Shown here: piece by piece, positions 17,153 through 26,068 of the stretch
How positions within the stretch are numbered: the first letter of the stretch is position 1
Layout of the letters: each line of letters begins with the position of its first letter
Assembly: GCA_022730285.1 (NCBI GenBank)
Contig: DZCQ01000011.1
Span: 5,284-69,283, forward strand
Source of the DNA: Flavobacterium psychrophilum
GTDB taxonomy: Bacteria > Bacteroidota > Bacteroidia > Flavobacteriales > Flavobacteriaceae
Length of the DNA stretch: 64,000 nt
Direction: 5' to 3'
Notes under the pieces: generated by a model
What the model saw: the letters and a program-made list of their open reading frames with translations, nothing else
What the model was told of the DNA's origin: nothing
Databases searched by the model: none
Program-made: the position numbers and the translations under genes

Positions 17153-17271
17153 CTCGTTGGTGCATTGTTAGTCGACAACGCATACGAACTATATTTACAG
17201 TTTTGCAAAAATGCTGTTAATATTAGAATATAGCGATATAGTTTAAAGATTATTATATTTGCTCAAAAAAA

Positions 17272-17316
17272 TGTACATTTCAATTTTTGATTATGTACAT
17301 TTCAATTTTTCGATTA
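17272..17316. repeat. Adjacent tandem direct repeat
   Basis: Two head-to-tail copies of TGTACATTTCAATTTTTGATTA; the second (17294-17316) has one extra C before GATTA. A short palindrome, CGATTAT with ATAATCG (17311-17329), follows. It lies between the transposase remnant and tRNA-Asn; no function is evident. The rest of 17153-17391 holds nothing I recognise. Confidence 0.7.
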
Positions 17317-17391
17317 TAATTAATAATCGAACTTAGGTAGTTACATTTTGAGACATTAACACTAGTTGTATGTAAATTGTATGCAACTAAA

Positions 17392-17427
17392 CAAAAAAGA
17401 CACTTATGCAATTAAGCGTAAGTGTCT
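17392..17427 (-). terminator. Intrinsic terminator after tRNA-Asn
   Basis: Stem GACACTTATGC (17399-17409) with GCGTAAGTGTC (17416-17426), then a T run on the minus strand. It begins about 13 bases past the tRNA 3' end. Confidence 0.85.
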
Positions 17428-17439
17428 GATTTAAAGTAG

Positions 17440-17513
17440 CTCCCTCTCTTGGGCTCGAACCAAGGACCCTCTGATTAACAGTCAGATGCTCTAACCAACT
17501 GAGCTAAGAAGGA
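17440..17513 (-). tRNA. tRNA-Asn (anticodon GTT)
   Basis: A 74-base cloverleaf read on the minus strand. The acceptor stem TCCTTCT pairs with AGAGGGA (one G-T pair) before discriminator G. The D arm contains AGCTCAGTTGGTTAGAGC, the anticodon stem-loop is CTGACTGTTAATCAG with GTT in the loop, and the T arm contains GGTTCGAGCC. No CCA is encoded. A terminator lies just downstream. tRNA genes are common integration sites, and broken transposase genes lie within 1 kb. Confidence 0.97.
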
Positions 17514-17609
17514 AACTGTATGTTTGCTATTCAAAAAAGAATCTTATTTTGTTTAGCGAGTGCAAATATAAGAACATTTTTTATTTATACAAAATAAAAA
17601 AACATTTTT

Positions 17610-18944
17610 TTATAAAAAATTCTTAGCAATTATTTCATAAATATCCTTTCCAAAGGTTAAAGCCATTAAACTCAACAAGATAATCATTCCTGCGGTTTGT
17701 ACTTTTTCGGCAGCTTTTATGCTTAATGTTTTTCCGGTAATCATTTCTGCAATTGTAAATATAGCATGACCACCATCTAACCCTGGTATTGGTAATAAAT
17801 TCATAAATGCTAGCCCTATAGAAAACATAGCTGTAAATCCCCAAATAAATTCCCAGTCCCATTGTTTAGGTAATTTCTGAGTGATACCAATTGGACTTTT
17901 CACTTGTTTATAAGCTTCTGTTTTGGGTCTTAATATTAATTTAAACTGCTTTATATTATACACAAATTGAGTGTACGATTCTTTTACTGCTGCTGGTATC
18001 GCATTTATCAAGCTCATTTTATTAACAACTAGATAATCTTTGGCATCTTCAAATTTAGGCTGAAAGCCTAATTTACCTTCTTTATTTACCTTTGCATTTA
18101 AAACCAGCTCCTTAGAAGACCTAATCACTGTTAGTTTAATAGAATCATTTTTTTCTTCATTTAATATAGATGCAAACTGATCAAAATATTTTATCTTTTC
18201 TTTATTTATCGCAATAATTTTATCCCCTTTTTCTAATTTTGCTTGCATCGCATTGCTTTTTGGCAACACAGAATCCACATAAATCTCTGTTATTCTTGGC
18301 ATTGCAAATTCTTTTCCTTCGGTGGCTAATATTTTGCCTTTTTGCCCATCTGTTAAAAAGAGAGTTTTTTCATGACTATCTCTTTCCACTACTACTTTAT
18401 CGCCAAGTAGCACATCAATAATCATTCTATTAAATTTAGGCTGAAATTCGCCATCAACACTTATTATTTTATCCCCATTTTTAAACCCTGCATTAATTGC
18501 TGCTTCTCCAAAAACCAATCCGTTTTCTTGAATTTTTTCGGTAGAAGCATATTTTTGTCCATAAGTACTATACATTACTGTATAAATAAACCATGCTAAT
18601 AGAATATTAACAGTTATCCCTCCAAGCATAATAATTAATCTTTGCCATGCTGGTTTAGAACGAAATTCCCATGGTTGTGCAGGTGCATTTAACTGTTCTG
18701 TATCCATAGATTCATCTATCATACCAGAAAGCTTAACATATCCTCCTATTGGCAGCCACCCTATTCCCCATTCGGTATCTTTAATTTTTTTCTTAAATAA
18801 AGAAAATCCTACATCCATAAAAAGATAAAATTTTTCTACTCGCACTTTAAACATTCGTGCAGTTGCATAGTGTCCAAATTCGTGCAGGATTACAAGTATT
18901 GAAAGTATAAATAAAATCTGTGCAATTTGAATTAATAGTCCCAT
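17610..18944 (-). CDS. rseP: Site-2 zinc metalloprotease RseP
   Basis: A 444-residue inner-membrane intramembrane protease of the RseP/S2P family, which cleaves anti-sigma factors and leftover signal peptides. Helix 1 carries the zinc motif HEFGH at residues 21-25. PDZ-like regions occupy the middle (FGEAAINAGFKNGDKIISVDG and a second copy near AKLEKGDKIIAINKE). The C-terminal helix carries the second motif, LLPIPGLDGGH. I chose the ATG at 18942-18944 (MGLLIQIAQ) because it puts the first helix at the N-terminus; an in-frame start 16 codons earlier adds an unlikely leader. The gene is monocistronic or follows the peptidase gene at 19023. Confidence 0.94.
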   Translation of the reverse strand: MGLLIQIAQILFILSILVILHEFGHYATARMFKVRVEKFYLFMDVGFSLFKKKIKDTEWGIGWLPIGGYVKLSGMIDESMDTEQLNAPAQPWEFRSKPAWQRLIIMLGGITVNILLAWFIYTVMYSTYGQKYASTEKIQENGLVFGEAAINAGFKNGDKIISVDGEFQPKFNRMIIDVLLGDKVVVERDSHEKTLFLTDGQKGKILATEGKEFAMPRITEIYVDSVLPKSNAMQAKLEKGDKIIAINKEKIKYFDQFASILNEEKNDSIKLTVIRSSKELVLNAKVNKEGKLGFQPKFEDAKDYLVVNKMSLINAIPAAVKESYTQFVYNIKQFKLILRPKTEAYKQVKSPIGITQKLPKQWDWEFIWGFTAMFSIGLAFMNLLPIPGLDGGHAIFTIAEMITGKTLSIKAAEKVQTAGMIILLSLMALTFGKDIYEIIAKNFL

Positions 18945-19022
18945 TTTTAAATTTTGAATATTTATATAAAAAGACAAAAGTAAGGTTTTCACCTTACTTT
19001 TTTTAAAAAATGTAGTGTGATA

Positions 19023-20975
19023 TTATTTTTTTATGAATTTTTTATGAAAAAGTCCTTCGGAAGTATCAAAATACACGGAATATATGCCAGATGAGATGCT
19101 TGAAATGTTTATTTCTTTTGCATTAGTTTCTAAAACATTTTGTCCAAGAGTATTATAAAAGATTATTTTATTTAAGGTAATCATCGAAGGAAGTGCAATA
19201 TTTAATAGCGAAGAGGAAGGGTTAGGGTACATTTGAAGACTATTTTCATAAGAAAAATTTGAAATTCCTAAAGTTGCAGTGCTATTTTTAGATATAATAT
19301 TTTTGTTAGGATCAAACTGCACGCCTGTAACAACAAAAGGGACAGAAACAATATAACTTTGACCATTTATAGTATTGTCCAACACTACATCTAAAACTTC
19401 ACCAGTATTAGAACCGGTTAAACGAACTGGAACTGGCATTTCAAAATAAGAAACATACCCTGTTTGTGCAGGATTTGTAATAGATTGCGTCTGATTAATT
19501 TGTATTGTAGCCTCTCCAGCACCTGAATTATAGGCATTAATATTGTAAATAGGATATCCTTCATTGTACACCCAATCGTTAAAAAATTCTTGCAAAGAAC
19601 TTCCATATACTGCCTCTAAATGAGTTTGAAATTGAGGGGTAACAGCGTATGCGTATGCCAAAGAAGTATCCGAAAGATAGTTACGAAGTCCTTGAAAAAA
19701 AGGAGCGTCTCCTAACTTAAATCGAAGCATATTAGTAACCATAGACCCTTTATTATATGTTAATCTATAATCAAAAATTCTACCTACATTCGATAATTGA
19801 TCTTCATACAAATATAAATTACCCGTTGTGGAAGATGTAATACTATTAATTTTTGAACTCTTCCAACTTACAAAACTTGTTGCTCCATCAAAATTTTCGA
19901 CAACGCAACCAGACATATATTCTGTTATTCCTTCGTTTAACCAAATATCTTTCCAGGAACCACAAGTTATTTTATCCCCAAACCACTGATGTGCCATTTC
20001 ATGAGCAATTAATCCCCTACTCCAACTATTCATAAAAGAAACAGTACTATGCTCCATTCCTCCATTTAACCCAGCTCTAGCATGACCATATTTTTCATTT
20101 CGGTAAGGATAAGCACCTATTTTTGTTTCATAAAAATTAATAATATTTGGTGTTACAGCTAAACTTGCAGAGGCAGACGATGCTTCTTCTGGATACAAAT
20201 AATTAATTATAGGGAAATTAGGGCTATCGCTTGTACCTAAGCCTCCTTGCTGATTAAAAATTTGATAATTTGTTACCGCTATTGCTACTAAATAAGCAGG
20301 AATTGGATATCCGTGATGAAAATGAGTAATTGCATTCGAACCAACAATTGTCCTGCTCTGTTCTAAACCATTAGCAACACTTTTGTAAGTAGATGGAGCA
20401 GTGATATACACATCTATTGAACTAATTTTATCGTTTAAATCCTGCTTGCAAGGCCACCAATCTCTAGCGCCGTATGGTTCCGAAAGTGTCCATAATACCG
20501 GAGTTGCAGCATGGGTTCCAATAGAAAATGCCTCTTCGTTTGTAGATGGAGCTCCATTATATACAATTTCTACCGTAGCAGCATTTCCTGTATTTAAAAT
20601 TGTAGGCAAATTTATAACTAGTTCATGTGTATTACTATAGGTGTAAGACAAGTCAATACCGTCTTTTTTGACAGAATTAATGGTAAAAGGACTTGGAGAT
20701 TTTTTATAAAAATCAAAAGTCACCGTATTCATATTAGAAAGTGCTGTAAAGGTTGTGGTAACTTTTCCAGCTATATTATAAACCGCTGGATCTACCGTAA
20801 ACTCTAGTTTTTGATATGTAATATCATAATTCTGTGTATTTATGTTTACCGGTAAATTTATATGTTTTGATGCCGATTTCATTTCTGCTTCTATCATCCG
20901 TTCATAATCAAGAGGCACATTTTGTGCAAATATGATAGAACTAAAAAAAATAAAATAAAGAGTAATTTTTTTCAT
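19023..20975 (-). CDS. Secreted M1-family aminopeptidase with T9SS sorting domain
   Basis: A 650-residue exported metallopeptidase with a signal peptide ending IIFAQN. An N-terminal beta domain precedes a gluzincin catalytic domain with the exopeptidase motif GGMEH, the zinc motif HEMAHQWFGD and the third ligand in WLNEGITEY, 18 residues later as usual for M1. A C-terminal region follows, ending in a type A type IX sorting domain (MYPNPSSSLLNI ... SGIYSVYF). It should be exported through the gliding-associated T9SS and anchored or released at the cell surface to trim peptides. It lies 78 bases upstream of rseP in the same direction and has its own upstream region. Confidence 0.93.
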   Translation of the reverse strand: MKKITLYFIFFSSIIFAQNVPLDYERMIEAEMKSASKHINLPVNINTQNYDITYQKLEFTVDPAVYNIAGKVTTTFTALSNMNTVTFDFYKKSPSPFTINSVKKDGIDLSYTYSNTHELVINLPTILNTGNAATVEIVYNGAPSTNEEAFSIGTHAATPVLWTLSEPYGARDWWPCKQDLNDKISSIDVYITAPSTYKSVANGLEQSRTIVGSNAITHFHHGYPIPAYLVAIAVTNYQIFNQQGGLGTSDSPNFPIINYLYPEEASSASASLAVTPNIINFYETKIGAYPYRNEKYGHARAGLNGGMEHSTVSFMNSWSRGLIAHEMAHQWFGDKITCGSWKDIWLNEGITEYMSGCVVENFDGATSFVSWKSSKINSITSSTTGNLYLYEDQLSNVGRIFDYRLTYNKGSMVTNMLRFKLGDAPFFQGLRNYLSDTSLAYAYAVTPQFQTHLEAVYGSSLQEFFNDWVYNEGYPIYNINAYNSGAGEATIQINQTQSITNPAQTGYVSYFEMPVPVRLTGSNTGEVLDVVLDNTINGQSYIVSVPFVVTGVQFDPNKNIISKNSTATLGISNFSYENSLQMYPNPSSSLLNIALPSMITLNKIIFYNTLGQNVLETNAKEINISSISSGIYSVYFDTSEGLFHKKFIKK

Positions 20976-21076
20976 AACTTAGTAGGTTTAAGTACAAATA
21001 TAAGACTTTTAAAATGTTATAATTATTAATTACTGTTAAAAATAAAACGGATACAAATTAGAAAATGTAATATCCT

Positions 21077-21110
21077 AAAAAAACCGCCTCATAAACGAGA
21101 CGGTTTTTTT
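21077..21110 (-). terminator. Intrinsic terminator after the exb-ton-TPR operon
   Basis: Stem ACCGCCTC with GAGACGGT (one mismatched pair), flanked by seven A and seven T. It lies 26 bases past the stop of the TPR gene. Confidence 0.87.
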
Positions 21111-21135
21111 ATGACAAATAGAAGTAAAAGGAATC

Positions 21136-22836
21136 TTATTTTAAAGCTTTTTGAATATTTAAGCTATCGGTATCGGTAGGATTAATAACCAGTGCTTTTG
21201 TTATAAATTCTAAAGCTTTTGGCTTGTCTTTTTTAAAGAATAAAGCAAGATTTTGATATGCCTCAACTAGCTTCGTTTTATTTGCAGGTTTATCTAATTC
21301 TATTGCACCTTTATCCATTAATACTTTGATATATCCTTCATAACTTTTAGCCATTTGCTCTTGGGCAGCAGTATCATTTTGCAAAAGTGCGTTTACACGA
21401 GCTTGGTAAATGTATGCGTCTTGTGTAGTTGGAGAGGATGTAATAACATTAGCAAAAGCGGCATTTGCTTTTTTAAGTTCTTCCACATTTACTTTTTCGC
21501 CAGCTAATTTACCTGAATTTTCAAAATAAAGAGCATAACCTAAATAAAAGTTATCGTATAAATAATTTTTAGATTTAGGGTTAGAAACAGCAATTTCGTA
21601 AATAGCAGCGGCATATTTATACAATTTTTGGTCAAATAATTTTTTACCAATATCATTTAAGTCATTAGCCATTGGTTTATCTAATTCTACTGCTTTTTTA
21701 ATATCGGCAATAGCTTGATTGAATAAAGCATCGTTTACTTTCACCTTTTCTTTACTATCTGCAACTGGAACAGGAACTGCATCTTTTAGTTTTGACAATC
21801 CCAAATACAAATAATCTCTTCCAATAACTTTATTAGTCGGGTTTGCAATATATTCATTTAAAGCAGAAATTGCAGCTGCTGTATTTCCGTTTTCATAAGC
21901 AGCATAGCCCAAATAACGCAAAATTCTTGGATTTACTTTGTCTAGTTTTTTCATTTCATTAGCTTCTTTTTCCAGTGCTACATAATCTTTTGCAACAATT
22001 AAAAATTCAGCATGACGCATACGAGAGGCCAAAGAATAATCTGTAAGAGACATATACTTTTCATAAAACCCAAGAGATTTTGCAGTATATTCTTTATATT
22101 TAGGCTTGTCATTAAATCCCCATTGGAAATAGGTTTCGGCAAGCTCTCTATAAACTGGCCCATAGTTAGAATCTAAAGCAATAACACCATCAAAGGCATT
22201 AACTGCTTCTTGAAAAGCTTTCGCCTCTTTTAACAAAACACCTAATTGCATTTTGGCACGAATTAAAGATTTATCCGCATCATAAGCACTGCTGTAAGAA
22301 GCATAAGCGTCATTTTGACTATGATCTAAATAATAAGCATCACCAAAAGCCATCAACATTTCAGCATTTGTAGGATTTACTGCTTTTGCCTTGTTAAGAT
22401 TTAAAATTGCTTTTTTGTAATCAGGTTTTTCAGCATGTGTAAAAGCTTTTCCAATATACACAAATGGCTCAATGTCTTTTTTCTTAATATCTTTAGTAGC
22501 TTGATCAAAATTAAATTGAGCAGCAGCCGGATTTCCGTTATTAAGATCTAATTCTCCAAGTCCGATAAAGTTGTAATTAGCATCTACTTTTGTGGTCAAA
22601 CCTTTGTCAAAATAAATTTTAGCAGAATCTTGTAAACTTTGTTGTAAATAGATATTTCCTAATAAAAAATCTAACTTTCCATTGTCAGGGTTTGTAGCGA
22701 TAGCACTTTTCAAAATACCCTTCGCTTTTTCAAATTGTTCTGCATTAATTGCTTTTTTTGCTAATTCAACATCTTGAGCGTTAGCAGAAGAACCAAGAGC
22801 TGTAGCTATGGCACTTAAAAAAATTATTTTATACAT
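21136..22836 (-). CDS. Exported tetratricopeptide-repeat protein
   Basis: A 566-residue protein with a signal peptide ending SSANAQDV and many TPR-like helical pairs (for example FEKAKGILKSAIATNPDNGK, then LNKAKAVNPTNAEMLMAFGD). It is the last gene of the exbB-exbD-exbD-tonB-pstS operon. The same order recurs in Bacteroidetes, suggesting a periplasmic scaffold working with the TonB machinery or the PstS-like lipoprotein; that role is inferred. No enzymatic motif is visible. Confidence 0.85.
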   Translation of the reverse strand: MYKIIFLSAIATALGSSANAQDVELAKKAINAEQFEKAKGILKSAIATNPDNGKLDFLLGNIYLQQSLQDSAKIYFDKGLTTKVDANYNFIGLGELDLNNGNPAAAQFNFDQATKDIKKKDIEPFVYIGKAFTHAEKPDYKKAILNLNKAKAVNPTNAEMLMAFGDAYYLDHSQNDAYASYSSAYDADKSLIRAKMQLGVLLKEAKAFQEAVNAFDGVIALDSNYGPVYRELAETYFQWGFNDKPKYKEYTAKSLGFYEKYMSLTDYSLASRMRHAEFLIVAKDYVALEKEANEMKKLDKVNPRILRYLGYAAYENGNTAAAISALNEYIANPTNKVIGRDYLYLGLSKLKDAVPVPVADSKEKVKVNDALFNQAIADIKKAVELDKPMANDLNDIGKKLFDQKLYKYAAAIYEIAVSNPKSKNYLYDNFYLGYALYFENSGKLAGEKVNVEELKKANAAFANVITSSPTTQDAYIYQARVNALLQNDTAAQEQMAKSYEGYIKVLMDKGAIELDKPANKTKLVEAYQNLALFFKKDKPKALEFITKALVINPTDTDSLNIQKALK

Positions 22837-22854
22837 TCTATTTAATTTAATTAT

Positions 22855-23766
22855 TTATTTTTTTAAAATTTCTTTACGAATAACAATATTACGACTTGGC
22901 ATAATCAGAGGAACCAAGCCTGATTTTAAAATAATACGTTGTCCTGTCTCTCCAGCTACAAAGGAAGCAAAACCCATGCCTAAACCAGAAAAATTTTGAT
23001 AATTTAACAGTTTAATAGTTCTTGCAAGAGGATAATTTCCAGTGGCAATGTTTTCTTGGCTAGGTTTATAATAATTTTTAGAATCTAAACCTTTTAAACT
23101 TAGCACTTTTATCTTAGAAGAATCTTCTTTCCTGTTTTCTTCTGAATTAACAAGCCAATTAACGCCAACAACGCCAATCATACCAGGATTATTAGAAATA
23201 AAATCGATAACTTCCTGATTCGTTTTAAATGAAAAAGTGGTATTTTTAGGAAAAGAAGTCACTTTTGCTAAAAATTTAACTTCACGAGAAGAACTAGAAT
23301 TTGCATTATCAAATACTAATCCTTTTATTTCAGTAGAACTAATTCCTTTAGAAAAATCAATAATTTGTTGTAAATCAATCAAAGAGTCTTTAGATTTTGA
23401 ATTAGTTATAAAAGCGACCGCATCTTTTGCAAGAGGGGTAATTCTAGGCTTGATTTTAATTTTAGAGAATACAGCTTCTTCCGATTTGGACAATTCTCTA
23501 CTTAAAATTGCGATTTGGTATTTATTTTCAGACATTAATTTTGCAATTTCAGTTTCTGAACTCCCAATAAGGTTAATTTTCGCGTTATACTGATTTTGAA
23601 AAACCTCGACTTCTTCCTGTATGATAGGAAGGATAGTTTCATCTACCAAAATTGTTGTGCTTCCTGTTAAAATTGTTTCTTTATCCGTTGCATTAGATTT
23701 ATCTTTACAAGCGAAGAAAAACACGGTAGAAAGCAATAGAGCAAAAATAATTTTTAAATTCTTCAT
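22855..23766 (-). CDS. PstS-like phosphate-type substrate-binding lipoprotein
   Basis: A 303-residue lipoprotein (lipobox FFAC, Cys at residue 20) with the periplasmic binding fold of the PstS class: TILVDETILPIIQEEVEVF at the start, a middle stretch with NANSSSSREVKFL, and a C-terminal region around YPLARTIKLL and GFASFVAGETGQRIIL. No pstC, pstA or pstB genes are adjacent. It sits inside the TonB operon, overlapping the preceding small gene by four bases, so it may serve TonB-linked uptake or signalling rather than a classical Pst transporter. Ligand unknown. Confidence 0.82.
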   Translation of the reverse strand: MKNLKIIFALLLSTVFFFACKDKSNATDKETILTGSTTILVDETILPIIQEEVEVFQNQYNAKINLIGSSETEIAKLMSENKYQIAILSRELSKSEEAVFSKIKIKPRITPLAKDAVAFITNSKSKDSLIDLQQIIDFSKGISSTEIKGLVFDNANSSSSREVKFLAKVTSFPKNTTFSFKTNQEVIDFISNNPGMIGVVGVNWLVNSEENRKEDSSKIKVLSLKGLDSKNYYKPSQENIATGNYPLARTIKLLNYQNFSGLGMGFASFVAGETGQRIILKSGLVPLIMPSRNIVIRKEILKK

Positions 23767-23993
23767 ATAATTTGTTTTTGAAAAAAACGAATAAATCTTA
23801 AAAAAGCATACACAATAATAAGTAATCCCAAAGCCAGTTTGTAATTATAACTCATATCCAAAGGAATATCCTTCCAGAAAATTATAGCAATCCCTACAAG
23901 AAGATAAAGTAAAAAAAAGAATATTCCTATAACGAAAAGAAACCGCTCTCGAAGCGATTTCTTTTCAATTTTATTTGAATTAATATTGGTCAT
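23763..23993 (-). CDS. Small two-helix inner-membrane protein of the TonB operon
   Basis: A 76-residue protein with a basic N-terminus and two hydrophobic helices (about residues 18-41 and 51-68), separated by a short loop KDIPLDMSYNYK. It overlaps the next gene's start by four bases and follows tonB by three, so it is translationally coupled in the operon. I do not recognise a named family. Similar small membrane proteins occupy this position in related genomes as I recall, which would favour a real gene. Confidence 0.75.
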   Translation of the reverse strand: MTNINSNKIEKKSLRERFLFVIGIFFFLLYLLVGIAIIFWKDIPLDMSYNYKLALGLLIIVYAFLRFIRFFQKQII

Positions 23994-23996
23994 GAA

Positions 23997-24800
23997 TTAT
24001 TCCATTTTAATATCAAGCATAATTGGCAAACTATATCTAACACGGATAAATTTTCCGTTTTGAACACCAGGTTTCCATTTTGGAGCACTTTTTAGCATTC
24101 TTACTGCTTCAGCACCAGTCCCAAAACCCAAATCGCGGACAACTTTAATATCAGTTAAACTACCATCTTTTTCCACAACAAATTCTATAAAAACACGTCC
24201 TTTTAAGTCTTGTTCTACTTCTGGGGTACGATAATTTTTTTGAACATATTTAGAAAAACCAGCGGCTCCACCAGGAAATTCTGGCTGCACTTCTATACCA
24301 GCAGAGCTATATACATTATTATCAATAATTTCAGCATCTTTATCTGCATTTCCTGTTGGCTGGTCTATAACAATATCTGCCTTATCATCTCCTTTTTGAT
24401 CTTTAGCAGCTATATTTTTATCTTTCAACTCGTCAATGGTTTTAATTTCTTCTACCACTTTATTAGCTTCCACTACTTTTGGAGCCACGAACTTAACCTC
24501 ATCAATTTTTGGTTTAGGTGGTTCCGGAGGTGGTGGTGGTGGTGGTATATTTTCTTTTGGAGTTTCCAAATTTACTAGCACTACTTGCTCGTCTAACACC
24601 TTATTAGAGTCGTCATTTTTAGGTAACATTTCCAAGATAAGAGGCATACTAACAGCTAATCCAAAGATAACTGCTCCAAATAGTAAAGCTTTCAGAGAAG
24701 TTTTAGGATTTTCTTTACGTAATTCATAAGCACCGTATTTTTTATTACGTCCTTCAAAAACTAAATCCAACCACTGTGGTTTTAACAAATCTAATTTCAT
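23997..24800 (-). CDS. tonB: Energy-transducing protein TonB
   Basis: A 267-residue TonB. It has one transmembrane helix after about 35 cytosolic residues, a proline-rich periplasmic linker (a PPPPPPPEPPKPK run), and a C-terminal TonB domain with GRVFIEFVVEKDGSLTDIKV and an AVRMLKSAPKWKPG stretch. It couples the proton motive force harvested by ExbB/ExbD to outer-membrane receptors such as the copper receptor at 13.6 kb. The GGTGGT-like run in the DNA at 24526-24545 is the proline linker, not a microsatellite. Confidence 0.93.
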   Translation of the reverse strand: MKLDLLKPQWLDLVFEGRNKKYGAYELRKENPKTSLKALLFGAVIFGLAVSMPLILEMLPKNDDSNKVLDEQVVLVNLETPKENIPPPPPPPEPPKPKIDEVKFVAPKVVEANKVVEEIKTIDELKDKNIAAKDQKGDDKADIVIDQPTGNADKDAEIIDNNVYSSAGIEVQPEFPGGAAGFSKYVQKNYRTPEVEQDLKGRVFIEFVVEKDGSLTDIKVVRDLGFGTGAEAVRMLKSAPKWKPGVQNGKFIRVRYSLPIMLDIKME

Positions 24801-24830
24801 ATTTTATTTTTTATTGGTTATATAAACCTA

Positions 24831-25373
24831 CTATTTTGCTAACAAACTATCTTCACCAGGTGTAATATCTACTATTGCATAAGTAGGAACCTTACAAATT
24901 GCCATTTCATCTAGAATATCTACTAAATTTTTGTAAGTAGATTTCTTGCTAGGCTTAATAATTACAATTAATCCTTTTTTAGGGTCTTTTGTAACTTCTG
25001 GAACCGATTTTACTCTAGACAAAAGCTCTTTACGAATTCCATTTTTACCATAGCTAGAGTCTTCTGGACCCGCTAATGGTGTTGCAAATTGCCCCATATA
25101 CCAGTCAATTTTATTATCTGCTCCTAATAAAATAGTCAATGTTCTGTTGTCTGCAACTAGTAATTCTTCTGTTTTTTCGTCTTTTTTCTGTTTATCTGGC
25201 ATTCCTAAATCCATCGATTTAGGTTTTGATAGCGAGGTAGTTAGCATAAAGAAAGTTATTAACAAAAAGGCTAAATCTACCATAGCAGTTAAATCTACTT
25301 TAGAATTTCCTTTTTTAGCCCTTACCTTACCGCCTTTTTTTCCGCCGCCGTCGTCAGTATTTAATTCTGCCAT
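24831..25373 (-). CDS. exbD: ExbD-like proton-channel partner, second copy
   Basis: A 180-residue ExbD/TolR-family protein. A Lys-rich N-terminal cytosolic tail is followed by a single transmembrane helix, VDLTAMVDLAFLLITFFMLT, with the conserved Asp that takes part in proton flow, then a periplasmic domain. Together with the first ExbD copy and the MotA/TolQ protein upstream it forms the inner-membrane motor for TonB. Two consecutive exbD genes are usual in Bacteroidetes. Confidence 0.92.
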   Translation of the reverse strand: MAELNTDDGGGKKGGKVRAKKGNSKVDLTAMVDLAFLLITFFMLTTSLSKPKSMDLGMPDKQKKDEKTEELLVADNRTLTILLGADNKIDWYMGQFATPLAGPEDSSYGKNGIRKELLSRVKSVPEVTKDPKKGLIVIIKPSKKSTYKNLVDILDEMAICKVPTYAIVDITPGEDSLLAK

Positions 25374-25390
25374 CGTTCTATTTTTTAATA

Positions 25391-26005
25391 TTAAAAATCT
25401 TTTCCTCGCATACCTGTAACCAAATTAAATTGGTTAATTTGCTGGTCTTGTAAAATATCCATCACTTTTTTAATTTGAGGATATTCTTGTTTTGCATCTC
25501 CTTTAATAGCTACTTTAAGTTCTTTGTTTTCTAAATCACGAGTTGCAATACGTGCGTTATAAATCCATTCTTTAAGTTGATTATCTGTAGAGTCTTTAGG
25601 AATACCTGGTTGTGTCCCTAATTTATTTCTTTCCGTGCTATTTTTTTCAATTAAGCTTTTTAACTGTGACATTGGAACTCCAAATTCATCAATTAAAGAA
25701 AATCGCTGTCTTTCTTCTGGAGAAAATGCAATTCCGTATTTAGCACCCATTAGTTCTAGAGTTTTTACCCTTACTTCTCTTCCTGTTACCCCAAAAAATA
25801 CTTTACCATCTCCTACAGTTAGCATTGCTAAATCTGTTGTGGGAAGTTGGGTTTGCACTGTTGAATTTGGCATATCAACTGGCAATGGTTCTTGTTGTTT
25901 AGCAGTAGCGGTTAAGATAAAGAATGTTAGCAATAAGAAAGCTACATCACACATCGCGGTCATGTCAATAGCAGTTGCTTTTTTTTGCGATTTTGCTTTA
26001 GCCAT
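25391..26005 (-). CDS. exbD: ExbD-like proton-channel partner, first copy
   Basis: A 204-residue ExbD/TolR-family protein with the helix IDMTAMCDVAFLLLTFFILT carrying the conserved Asp, and a longer periplasmic domain than its downstream paralogue. It lies 63 bases after exbB and 17 before the second exbD. The two copies differ strongly in their periplasmic parts, suggesting distinct contacts. Confidence 0.92.
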   Translation of the reverse strand: MAKAKSQKKATAIDMTAMCDVAFLLLTFFILTATAKQQEPLPVDMPNSTVQTQLPTTDLAMLTVGDGKVFFGVTGREVRVKTLELMGAKYGIAFSPEERQRFSLIDEFGVPMSQLKSLIEKNSTERNKLGTQPGIPKDSTDNQLKEWIYNARIATRDLENKELKVAIKGDAKQEYPQIKKVMDILQDQQINQFNLVTGMRGKDF

Positions 26006-26068
26006 ATTATTATATGTTTTATATATAAAATAACGTTATTTTGATAACAATATTTTACATCATTTATA

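Noticed and set aside
24526..24545. GGTGGT-like simple repeat
   Set aside because: It encodes the proline-rich linker of TonB on the minus strand; the repeat is explained by coding.
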